Below the pieces are notes generated by a model, which did no database searches, was not told the DNA's origin, and saw only the letters and a list, made by a program, of their open reading frames with translations. 38,372 bases of DNA from CAKSIW01 sp045576435 (lineage in GTDB: Bacteria; Bacillota; Clostridia; Monoglobales; Monoglobaceae): NCBI GenBank assembly GCA_045576435.1, contig JAZNGL010000067.1, positions 1 to 38,372 of the forward strand. Reading direction: 5' to 3'. Shown here piece after piece: positions 23,777 to 31,003 of the stretch. Positions within the stretch are counted from its first letter, which is position 1. Each line of letters begins with the position of its first letter. A program made the position numbers and the translations under genes.

Positions 23777-24823
23777 ATGCGGAAAAACTATTTGGATAAT
23801 TTAAGATGGTCGACAGTTTTGTTAGTGCTTGTTTATCATGTTTTTTATATATTTAACGGAGTTGGTATTCTAGGTGGAATTCCAAATGCAAAAAATATTT
23901 TATTTTTTGATGGGATTGCAACTCTTATATATCCATGGTTTATGGTGCTGTTGTTTGTTATCTCGGGAATGAGTGCGAGATACGCTCTTTTAAAAAAATC
24001 AAACAAAGAATTTATAGTAATGCGCGCGAGAAAACTCGTTGTTCCGTCAACTCTTGGAATGTTTGTAATTCATTGGTGGACCGGCTATCTTAATATTAAA
24101 ATAGGCGGGGGATTAGAGTATATGCCAAAGGCGCTTGTTTATCCAATATCGGCGGTTGTTGGAACGGGTCCGCTTTGGTTCATACAAATGCTTTTTGTGT
24201 TTTCTTGTGCTTTGGTACTGATTAAAAAGCTTGAGAAAGATAGGTTTTGGGAAAAGTGCAAAAATATTAGTTTGCCAATAGTATTTTTAAAGTTTATAGC
24301 AATATTTTTGTCAGCTCAGATTTTAAATTTACCGGTGCTCACAACATATCGTTTTGGCATATATTTTACAGCGTTTTTGATGGGTTATTTTTTGTTTTCA
24401 CATGATGGGATACAAGAAAAAATTGAAAAAGCAAGATGGTGGAGCTTAGGGATAGCGGTTGTGTTCGGCATATGGTATGGGACTAAATTTATTGGCACAA
24501 ATTTTACGAGCGATGAATGCCTCAAAAACATAATTACAAATGTTTATTTATGGTTTGTTGTTTTAACCCTTTTTGGTTTTGCCAAAAGGCATTTTAATAA
24601 GCCTGCACGATATATGACAAAATCAAGTTTTGGAATATATATTCTGCATTATCCCGTGCTGATTACTGTTTGCTATGTACTAACCACATATTTTAACTTG
24701 CCTGTGATTTTAAATTATCTCATAGCGTTGGTGCTTGAGTTTGTGATTACGTTTGGGCTTTATGAGTTGATAAAACGAACACCTTTTGCAAGATATGTTA
24801 TACTTGGGCAGAAAAAACAATAA
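23777..24823 (+). CDS. Acyltransferase family 3 membrane protein
   Basis: A 348-residue polytopic membrane protein with about ten helices. The family marks are the N-terminal 'YLDNLRWSTVLLVLVYHVFYIFN' (active His near 21) and 'FVISGMSARYAL' (near 60-71), with 'GIYILHYPVLITV' near the C-terminus. Members move acyl groups to cell-surface sugars, lipids or small molecules, or act as the OpgC/MdoC type; the acceptor is unknown. It is preceded by GGGAGCGAAAG and co-transcribed with an AbrB gene. A decayed GNAT gene follows. Confidence 0.85.
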   Translation: MRKNYLDNLRWSTVLLVLVYHVFYIFNGVGILGGIPNAKNILFFDGIATLIYPWFMVLLFVISGMSARYALLKKSNKEFIVMRARKLVVPSTLGMFVIHWWTGYLNIKIGGGLEYMPKALVYPISAVVGTGPLWFIQMLFVFSCALVLIKKLEKDRFWEKCKNISLPIVFLKFIAIFLSAQILNLPVLTTYRFGIYFTAFLMGYFLFSHDGIQEKIEKARWWSLGIAVVFGIWYGTKFIGTNFTSDECLKNIITNVYLWFVVLTLFGFAKRHFNKPARYMTKSSFGIYILHYPVLITVCYVLTTYFNLPVILNYLIALVLEFVITFGLYELIKRTPFARYVILGQKKQ

Positions 24824-24840
24824 TTCTAAAAATATTTTAG

Positions 24841-25039
24841 GTAATAATCCCCGTGTTGACGATGGGTCCAATTTGCATTACCCCTGAACTTAAAAGACAA
24901 GGCTACGGGAAGATATTGCTTGACTATTCTTTGGAAAAAGCAACCAACCTTGGTTTTGGTGCAGTGTGCTTTGAGGGAAATATTTGACAAACAATTTCCA
25001 TGTAAAGAAAGATTGAAATTACTGGGACAATTAGAATAA
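24841..25039 (+). pseudogene. GNAT acetyltransferase remnant
   Basis: A decayed gene. One frame (24841-24987) reads 'VLTMGPICITPELKRQGYG' and 'LGFGAVCFEGNI', the acetyl-CoA binding core of a GNAT N-acetyltransferase, then stops at TGA. A second frame, starting immediately after, reads 'FDKQFPCKERLKLLGQLE' and ends at 25039, resembling the usual C-terminus of the same family. The N-terminal third is missing and the middle has been lost by a frame-shifting deletion. No ribosome binding site is seen. Confidence 0.7.
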
Positions 25040-25067
25040 AAAATTTAATTGCAAGGAGAAAGTGAAA

Positions 25068-25463
25068 ATGGAAAAGAATAATGAAAAACAAAAGGAACTC
25101 ATTTTAAAGCTAACTGAAGAGGTTAAGAAGAAAAACAAAATAATATGGTCCTGTATGTGGATAATTATGGCAGAAAGCATTATTGCGTTACTTTTCGGAG
25201 TTTTTGCCGCAATGTTAATACCCGATGGGGCATGGGAGATTGTGGCAATTATTGCGGTTTGTTTTTTGTTTTTAATTCCGTGCTTTTATGCGTTGAAGCT
25301 TGAAGTGAGCGTTGGTGCATATGAATGTAAAAAATGCGGTGAGAAAATTGTGCCGACATATTCTGAAGCACTTTGGGCAATGCATAGGGGAACTACTCGT
25401 TATCTGAAATGTCCCAAGTGCGGCAGAAGAACTTGGTGTAAAAAGGTTATAAATAAAGATTAA
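25068..25463 (+). CDS. Small membrane protein with C-terminal zinc ribbon
   Basis: A 131-residue protein: a charged, probably coiled N-terminus (about 1-25), two membrane helices (about 27-52 and 57-79), then a zinc ribbon with 'CKKCGEKI' and 'CPKCGRR' (four Cys). I do not recognise a named family. AAGGAGAAAGTGAAA places ATG 25068 as the start; a GTG at 25062 is too close to the site. It lies 10 nt before a tyrosine phosphatase gene and is probably co-transcribed with it. Confidence 0.8.
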   Translation: MEKNNEKQKELILKLTEEVKKKNKIIWSCMWIIMAESIIALLFGVFAAMLIPDGAWEIVAIIAVCFLFLIPCFYALKLEVSVGAYECKKCGEKIVPTYSEALWAMHRGTTRYLKCPKCGRRTWCKKVINKD

Positions 25464-25473
25464 GAGGGAAACT

Positions 25474-25920
25474 ATGACTAGAATTATGTTTATTTGTCAC
25501 GGAAATATCTGCAGAAGTCCTATGGCAGAGTTTATACTTCGTGATATGGTTAAAAAAGAGGGTAGAGAAAAGGATTTTGTGATTGCATCTTGTGCTGTCA
25601 GCACGGAGGAAATCTGGGGAGATGTTGGAAGTCCTGTTTATCCTCCTGCAAAAGCTGAGTTAAAAAAACATGGAATTTCTTGTGAAGGGAAATATGCAGT
25701 GCAATTAAAGAAAAGTGACTATGAAAAATATGATTTGTTTTTTTGCATGGATAGCAACAATTTGCGAAGCGCAATCAAAATACTTGGCGGAGATGCCAAA
25801 AATAAAGTAAAAAAGCTTCTTGCGGACAGAGATGTTAAAGACCCATGGTATTCGAGAAATTTTGAGGCAACATATAAGGATATCCATGAAGGCTGCATGG
25901 AGATAATTAAAAATTATTAG
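25474..25920 (+). CDS. Low-molecular-weight protein-tyrosine phosphatase
   Basis: A 148-residue cytosolic phosphatase with the P-loop 'CHGNICRSP' (C8 nucleophile, R14) and the general acid D123 in 'DPWY' (123-126). These enzymes remove phosphate from protein tyrosines, often those of capsule-linked kinases, or from protein-arginine. No tyrosine kinase gene is in the window. It ends with a weak hairpin (26000-26027) followed by T's. Confidence 0.93.
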   Translation: MTRIMFICHGNICRSPMAEFILRDMVKKEGREKDFVIASCAVSTEEIWGDVGSPVYPPAKAELKKHGISCEGKYAVQLKKSDYEKYDLFFCMDSNNLRSAIKILGGDAKNKVKKLLADRDVKDPWYSRNFEATYKDIHEGCMEIIKNY

Positions 25921-25999
25921 GAAATAATTTATAAAAACGTTAAAACACACCCTCAGGTACGTCTTTGGCGTGGGATAGCTTCTTTAAATAGATATATGT

Positions 26000-26030
26000 A
26001 ACCTTTCCCTTATAAAAAGAAAAGGTTTTT
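26000..26030 (+). terminator. Terminator after the phosphatase gene
   Basis: AACCTTT (26000-26006) and AAAGGTT (26021-26027) form a short stem followed by TTTTT. Upstream, 25953-26000 shows only a short ACGTCTTTGGCGT hairpin. Confidence 0.55.
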
Positions 26031-26066
26031 GAAGTTATCTTAATAAAACAAAATTTAAAAAAACTA

Positions 26067-26095
26067 TTGACAAATCAAAAAAATGGGTGTAAAAT
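26067..26095 (+). promoter_or_regulatory. Promoter of the aromatic amino acid operon
   Basis: TTGACA (26067-26072), 17 nt, TAAAAT (26090-26095), 33 nt before the leader peptide start and 330 nt before the first enzyme gene. Confidence 0.85.
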
Positions 26096-26128
26096 GTTTA
26101 TTAATTTCAAAGAAAAGGAGAGTCGCAT

Positions 26129-26215
26129 ATGACTATAAGACATATTAATATTCTTAATAATCGATTTTATTATAGCCATCTGTGCGGTTTTTCATTCTTT
26201 GCAAAAGCGTGTTAA
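26129..26215 (+). CDS. Aromatic-rich leader peptide of the shikimate/Phe/Tyr operon
   Basis: A 28-residue peptide: AAGGAG lies 8 nt before the ATG, and TAA is at 26213. It holds Phe or Tyr at positions 13, 14, 15, 21, 23 and 24 ('FYYSHLCGFSFF'), six of 28. It lies between a strong promoter and an intrinsic terminator, ahead of the operon that makes Phe and Tyr. That pattern is the known leader of ribosome-mediated attenuation: scarce charged tRNA-Phe or -Tyr stalls the ribosome and changes the RNA fold. The peptide itself need not have a function. Confidence 0.8.
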   Translation: MTIRHINILNNRFYYSHLCGFSFFAKAC

Positions 26216-26275
26216 CTCGATGGCTTGTTCGCCGTCGGCTTGATGGCAATTACGAAGTGAAAATGAAGTCCGCAT
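26174..26275 (+). promoter_or_regulatory. Alternative RNA pairings of the aro attenuator
   Basis: Segment GTGCGG (26182-26187) plus TTCATT (26191-26196), inside the leader coding region, can pair with AATGAA (26262-26267) and CCGCAT (26270-26275), the 5' arm of the terminator: an antiterminator. Further rival stems are AGCCATC (26174-26180) with GATGGCT (26219-26225), CGATGGC with GCCGTCG (26218-26237) and GCCGTC with GATGGC (26231-26247). Which wins under which condition was not computed. Confidence 0.55.
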
Positions 26276-26317
26276 GAAATTTTGATTTTAAATCAAAACT
26301 GTGCGGACTTTTTGTTT
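26266..26317 (+). terminator. Attenuator terminator of the aro operon
   Basis: AAGTCCGCAT (26266-26275) and GTGCGGACTT (26301-26310) pair over 10 bp; inside, TTTTGATTT and AAATCAAAA extend the stem. CTTTTTGTTTT follows. It stands between the leader peptide and the first gene, where a constitutive stop would silence the operon, so it must be conditional. Confidence 0.85.
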
Positions 26318-26427
26318 TACTTAAATTATATGAAAGGCGATTGCAGAAGTTATTTATTGGAATATCACAAAAAAGTCTGCAATGCCTGACTTAAAACAAA
26401 ACGTAAAAGATGGGAGGAGAACACGTG

Positions 26428-26817
26428 ATGGAAATTACAAAATTACGGGAACTTTATAAAAATGACCGATTTGCAACAAATGCAGGTTGTAAAATTATTG
26501 AGGCGGATGAGAATAAAGTAATTTGTGAAATGCCAATATGCGATGATTTGTTAAATGCTCATGGCTCAGTTATGGGTGGCGCAATATTTACCCTTGCTGA
26601 CCTTGCATTTGCAGTAGCATCTAACTTAAATGGCGTACCATCTGTTGCGATAGAGAGCAATATCAGATTTTATTCTGCAACAAAAGGCACGAAATTGATT
26701 GCAATATGCACAACCGACAAAGATGGCAGGAACTTAGGACATTATACGGTTGAGGTTAAAGATGATTTAGGCAAAAAGATTGCAGGATATACTGCAGTTG
26801 CATTCCATAAAAATTAA
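26428..26817 (+). CDS. PaaI-type hotdog thioesterase
   Basis: A 129-residue hotdog-fold acyl-CoA thioesterase. 'LLNAHGSVMGGAIFTLADLAFAVASN' (about 41-66) has the HGxxxGG[AT] and the catalytic Asp in the helix, as in PaaI. GGGAGGAG lies before ATG 26428; an ATG at 26410 is part of that site. It is the first structural gene of the aromatic operon and lies 14 nt before the DAHP synthase gene. Its substrate is unknown; an aromatic CoA ester or a proofreading role is a guess from position. Confidence 0.88.
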   Translation: MEITKLRELYKNDRFATNAGCKIIEADENKVICEMPICDDLLNAHGSVMGGAIFTLADLAFAVASNLNGVPSVAIESNIRFYSATKGTKLIAICTTDKDGRNLGHYTVEVKDDLGKKIAGYTAVAFHKN

Positions 26818-26831
26818 GGAGATTATAGATT

Positions 26832-27860
26832 ATGAATTTAACATTTGAAAGAAAGCTTCCCATACCAAAGGAAATTAAAGAGATGTGTCCGTTATCGACG
26901 GACATAGAAAAAACCATAGAAACAAGAGCAAAAGAAATTGCAGATATTTTCACAGGCAAAAGCGAAAAGCTTATTTTAATTATCGGTCCTTGTTCTGCCG
27001 ACAATGAGGATAGCGTCATAGATTATATTTCTCGCTTACGAAAAGTACAAGAAAAGGTTTCGGATAAAATCTTTATCATTCCAAGAATTTACACCAACAA
27101 GCCAAGAACAACTGGCGATGGTTACAAGGGCATGCTTCATCAGCCAAATCCAACCGAAAAGTCTGATATGCTTAAAGGTATTATGATGATTAGAGATTTG
27201 CATATAAGAGCAATTAAAGAAACAGGCTTCTCTTGTGCGGATGAAATGCTCTATCCTGAAAATTACAGATATCTGGACGATATTTTGGCTTATGTTGCAA
27301 TTGGTGCAAGAAGTGTTGAAAATCAGCAACACAGATTAACCGCAAGTGGAATTTCTGTTCCTGTTGGAATGAAAAACCCTACAAGCGGAGATTTATCGGT
27401 TATGATGAATGCTATAAAAGCGGCACAACATAAGCACACATTCATATATCGTGGTTGGGAGGTTCATTCTGAAGGCAATCCACTATCACACGCTATCCTT
27501 CGAGGATATGTGAACAAGCACAGTCAGTCACTTCCTAATTATCATTACGAAGATTTAGAACTGTTATGTAAGATGTATAGCGAATCAGGGCTTGAAAATC
27601 CCGGTGTAATTATTGACACAAACCACGCAAATTCAGGAAAGCAACCACTTCAGCAAATGCGTATTGCAAAGGATGTTATGCATAGTACAAGACATGATTC
27701 AGCAATTAAAAAGCTTGTGAAGGGCTTTATGATTGAAAGCTATATAGAAGAAGGCTCACAAAAGATTGGTGAATGTATTTATGGAAAATCAATAACAGAC
27801 CCTTGCCTTGGCTGGGAAAATAGCGAAAAACTCATTTATGATTTAGCAGAATTAGTATAA
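26832..27860 (+). CDS. aroF: 3-deoxy-7-phosphoheptulonate synthase (type I)
   Basis: It condenses phosphoenolpyruvate and erythrose 4-phosphate, the first step of the shikimate pathway. The 342-residue protein is of the AroG/AroF/AroH class: 'LIIGPCSADNED' (about 49-60), 'PRIYTNKPRTTGDGYKG' (the metal and PEP contacts, about 83-99), 'GARSVENQQHRL' and 'IDTNHANSGK'. Feedback type (Phe, Tyr or Trp) cannot be read. AAGGAGATTATAGATT lies before ATG. Which of aroF/G/H to name it is arbitrary. Confidence 0.93.
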   Translation: MNLTFERKLPIPKEIKEMCPLSTDIEKTIETRAKEIADIFTGKSEKLILIIGPCSADNEDSVIDYISRLRKVQEKVSDKIFIIPRIYTNKPRTTGDGYKGMLHQPNPTEKSDMLKGIMMIRDLHIRAIKETGFSCADEMLYPENYRYLDDILAYVAIGARSVENQQHRLTASGISVPVGMKNPTSGDLSVMMNAIKAAQHKHTFIYRGWEVHSEGNPLSHAILRGYVNKHSQSLPNYHYEDLELLCKMYSESGLENPGVIIDTNHANSGKQPLQQMRIAKDVMHSTRHDSAIKKLVKGFMIESYIEEGSQKIGECIYGKSITDPCLGWENSEKLIYDLAELV

Positions 27861-27874
27861 GGAGATTAATAAAA

Positions 27875-28711
27875 ATGAAAATAGGAATTATAGGACTTGG
27901 ACTTATTGGTGGCTCTATGGCAAAGGCTATAAGATTAAACACTGAGCATTATGTTTTGGGAATGGATATTGACAAAAGCATAGTTACAAAAGCCAAGATT
28001 ATTGAAGCAATAAACGAAGAACTTACGGAGGAAAATATTGGCGAATGCGATATGCTCATCTTGGCGTTATATCCCGATGCAACCGTTGAAACGGTTAAAA
28101 AATATGCACACCTTATCAAAAAAGGTGCATATGTCATAGACTGTGGCGGTGTTAAAGAAAAGGTATGTGATAACATTCCTGAAATAGCAAGAGAAAATGG
28201 ATTTATATTTGTCGGTGGACACCCAATGGCAGGTATCGAAAAAATTGGCTTTAAATATTCAAATGCAGAAATTTTCGCGGAGGCTTCCATGATTTTAACA
28301 CCTGATGATAGTGTGAAAATTGAGGACCTTGCCCATATAAAAATATTTTTCCTTTCCATTGGCTTTGGAAAAATAACGGTAAAAACTGCAAAAGACCATG
28401 ATAGAGTTATTGCATATACCTCCCAGCTTGCTCATGTCTTGTCAAATGCATATGTAAAAAGTAAAACTGCACAGGAGCACAAAGGATTGTCTGCGGGAAG
28501 CTTTAAAGACTTAACAAGGGTTGCATACCTCAACGAAACAATGTGGACTGAACTGTTTTTAGAGAATAAGAAAAACCTTATCACAGAAATCAGCGGACTG
28601 ATTGATAGTTTAAGCGAATATAAAGCTGCGCTTGAAAATAATGATGCAGACGGGTTAAAAGAACTACTCAAAAAAGGTAGAGAATTAAAAGAGGCGCTTG
28701 ACAATGAATAA
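27875..28711 (+). CDS. tyrA: Prephenate dehydrogenase
   Basis: It oxidatively decarboxylates prephenate to 4-hydroxyphenylpyruvate for tyrosine. The 278-residue protein has an N-terminal Rossmann 'IGIIGLGLIGGSMAKAI' (2-18), 'GGHPMAGIE' (about 114) and 'SQLAHVLSNAYV' (about 188) with the catalytic His region. It lacks a chorismate mutase domain and a C-terminal ACT domain, so the mutase is supplied by pheA downstream. AAGGAGA precedes ATG 14 nt after aroF; it overlaps aroB by 8 nt. Confidence 0.92.
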   Translation: MKIGIIGLGLIGGSMAKAIRLNTEHYVLGMDIDKSIVTKAKIIEAINEELTEENIGECDMLILALYPDATVETVKKYAHLIKKGAYVIDCGGVKEKVCDNIPEIARENGFIFVGGHPMAGIEKIGFKYSNAEIFAEASMILTPDDSVKIEDLAHIKIFFLSIGFGKITVKTAKDHDRVIAYTSQLAHVLSNAYVKSKTAQEHKGLSAGSFKDLTRVAYLNETMWTELFLENKKNLITEISGLIDSLSEYKAALENNDADGLKELLKKGRELKEALDNE

Positions 28712-29756
28712 AAAAGTTACGGTTAAAGGGGTTAAAAAGCCTTATGATATCATAATAGGAAAAGATATTTTAAAAATAATCCCCGATAAAATAAAGGAAT
28801 TGACAAAGGCAAAAACTGTAGCCATAGTAACTGATGATAATGTAGATAAACTGTATTCTGATATGATGGTGACTATGCTTCAAAATGCAGGATTTAATGC
28901 TATTAAATTTGCTTTTCCTCATGGTGAAAACCATAAAACAATGGCAACTGTTTGCGACATTTTGGAATTTTTGGCAGAAAACCGTGTGACACGCTCTGAT
29001 TTAATCATAGCTCTTGGTGGCGGAATTGTCGGCGATGTATCGGGATATGTGGCATCATCATATTTAAGAGGGATTGACTTTGTTCAAATTCCCACGACTT
29101 TTCTTGCGGCTATTGATTCGTCGGTTGGCGGCAAAACAGGCGTAAACCTCAAAGCAGGAAAAAATCTTGCAGGTGCGTTTTATCAGCCACGACTTGTTGT
29201 TTGTGATGTTATGACCTTTGATACTTTGCCAAAAGAGAATTTCAAAGAAGGCATTGCAGAAGCAGTTAAATATGGTGCAATTTGTGATAAGGAGTTATTT
29301 AACCTGCTTTCCCAAAATAATAATTGGAATATTGAAAGCGTTATAGAAAGATGCGTTTCTATCAAGGCAGAAATTGTTTCCCAAGATGAATTTGACACAG
29401 GCAAAAGACAGCTCTTGAATTTTGGTCATACCATTGGTCATGCAATAGAAAAGGCATCAGCTTTTAAAATATCTCACGGAATTGCAGTTGGAATTGGCAT
29501 GGCGATGATTTCAAAAATTAGCGATAGCTTAGGATGGTCACAGGAAGATACCCATCCACAAATTATAAAATGTCTTGAAAAGAATAACATCCCAACAAAC
29601 ATAAACATTAAAACCGAAGAGCTTTTATCGGCTATGGTAAAGGATAAAAAAATAAACGGAGACACAATAAACCTTGTTGTCCCTGAAAAAATTGGGAACT
29701 GTGTGCTTAAAAGCATGGAGGTTTCAAAGCTTAAGGAAGTGTTAAAATGCAGGTAG
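28704..29756 (+). CDS. aroB: 3-dehydroquinate synthase
   Basis: It converts DAHP to 3-dehydroquinate using NAD and a metal ion. The 350-residue protein has 'HGENHKT' (near 74), 'LGGGIVGDVSGYVASSYLRGIDFVQIPTTFLAAIDSSVGGKTGVN' in several contiguous motifs (about 98-142), the metal ligands in 'EAVKYG' and 'NFGHTIGHAIE', and normal length. ATG 28704 is chosen over TTG 28698 because GAGG is 9 nt upstream. Overlaps with both neighbours imply translational coupling. Confidence 0.95.
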   Translation: MNKKVTVKGVKKPYDIIIGKDILKIIPDKIKELTKAKTVAIVTDDNVDKLYSDMMVTMLQNAGFNAIKFAFPHGENHKTMATVCDILEFLAENRVTRSDLIIALGGGIVGDVSGYVASSYLRGIDFVQIPTTFLAAIDSSVGGKTGVNLKAGKNLAGAFYQPRLVVCDVMTFDTLPKENFKEGIAEAVKYGAICDKELFNLLSQNNNWNIESVIERCVSIKAEIVSQDEFDTGKRQLLNFGHTIGHAIEKASAFKISHGIAVGIGMAMISKISDSLGWSQEDTHPQIIKCLEKNNIPTNINIKTEELLSAMVKDKKINGDTINLVVPEKIGNCVLKSMEVSKLKEVLKCR

Positions 29757-31003
29757 AGATAAAGCCAATTAAGCCGGGAGGCACGGTTTCTGCCATTGCT
29801 TCAAAGTCGGATGCACACAGAGCGATTATTTGCTCTGCACTATCCGATAACAAGACAAACATACATATTTCGCACATATCAAAAGACATTGAGGCAACTT
29901 TGAACTGTATAAAGAATATAGGTGCAGACTTTGTAAAAAAGGATACAGTATATGAGATTGAATCTATTAAAAAGCTTTCACAGAAGCCCACGTTGAATTG
30001 CTTTGAGAGTGGGTCAACGTTACGATTTCTATTGCCTGTTTTGTCAGCGCTTGGATGTGGTGCAACTTTTGTTGGCAGCGGAAGATTACCTGAAAGACCA
30101 ATGGGGTTGATTGTTGATTTATTAAGCGAGCATGGAAATAGTTTTTCAGCATCTAATCTTCCAATAACTGTGTCAGGAAAAACAGCTCCCGGAGTATTTA
30201 ATATCGCAGGGAATATAAGCTCTCAATTTATATCGGGACTTTTATTTGCACTTCCGTTACTGAAGAGTAAAAGCACGATAAAGCTAACATCAAAGCTACA
30301 GTCTTCGGCTTATGTTAATATGACTATTGATACTCTGAAAAAATTTGGAATAAAAGTAGAACAAAACGAAAATGAATTTGTCATAAACGAAACCGATAGC
30401 TACACATCTCCAAATGAATATATTGTTGAGGGCGATTGGTCAAATGCGGCATTCTTTATGGTGCTTGGAGCTATTGGTGGCAAGATTACAATAAAAAATC
30501 TTAATTTAAATTCTCATCAAAGCGATAAAATGCTTTTAGATGTGCTGTCGCTTGCAGGCGTGAATTATACGGTTTCAAACAATGAGATAACTGTTGAAAA
30601 AAGCAAAATAAAGCCTTTTGATTTTGATGTTTCCGAGTGCCCTGACCTGTTTCCTGTATTATCTGTTTTGGCTTGCGGCGGAGAAGGCAAATCAAAGCTA
30701 TATAATGCAGAGAGATTAAGAATAAAGGAAAGTGACAGAATTAAAACAACAAAAGAGCTCATATTAAAGCTTGGTGGCAAGGCTGAAGAAACAAATGACA
30801 GTTTAATCATATATGGAAATGGAACATTAAATGGAGGAACAGTAGAAAGTTATAATGACCATAGAATTGCAATGTCGGCATTTGTGGCAAGTGCAATTTG
30901 TGAAAATAACATTATTTTAAAGGATGCAAAAGCAATTGATAAGTCATATCCATCCTTTATGGAAGATTTTTTGAGCATTGGAGGGGAAGTTAATGTCATC
31001 TGA
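29747..31003 (+). CDS. aroA: 3-phosphoshikimate 1-carboxyvinyltransferase (EPSP synthase)
   Basis: It joins PEP to shikimate 3-phosphate. The 418-residue protein has 'SKSDAHRAII' (19-28), 'LPERPMG' (near 110), 'NISSQFISGLL' and 'KESDRI'. The PEP/glyphosate loop reads 'ESGSTLRF' (87-94) in place of the N-A-G-T-A-M-R-P of E. coli, so the positions of T97 and P101 are Ser and Phe. Both flanking overlaps (10 and 11 nt) show coupling. Length and other motifs are normal, so it is expected to be active. Confidence 0.94.
   Translation: MQVEIKPIKPGGTVSAIASKSDAHRAIICSALSDNKTNIHISHISKDIEATLNCIKNIGADFVKKDTVYEIESIKKLSQKPTLNCFESGSTLRFLLPVLSALGCGATFVGSGRLPERPMGLIVDLLSEHGNSFSASNLPITVSGKTAPGVFNIAGNISSQFISGLLFALPLLKSKSTIKLTSKLQSSAYVNMTIDTLKKFGIKVEQNENEFVINETDSYTSPNEYIVEGDWSNAAFFMVLGAIGGKITIKNLNLNSHQSDKMLLDVLSLAGVNYTVSNNEITVEKSKIKPFDFDVSECPDLFPVLSVLACGGEGKSKLYNAERLRIKESDRIKTTKELILKLGGKAEETNDSLIIYGNGTLNGGTVESYNDHRIAMSAFVASAICENNIILKDAKAIDKSYPSFMEDFLSIGGEVNVI

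Noticed and set aside
23555..24823. AbrB plus next gene as a toxin-antitoxin pair
   Set aside because: The next gene is a 348-residue polytopic acyltransferase, not a toxin-like protein.
26096..26427. T-box riboswitch for the aromatic operon
   Set aside because: I find no T-box core (AGGGTGGNACCGCG-like) and no specifier loop; a translated leader ORF with Phe/Tyr codons explains the terminator better.
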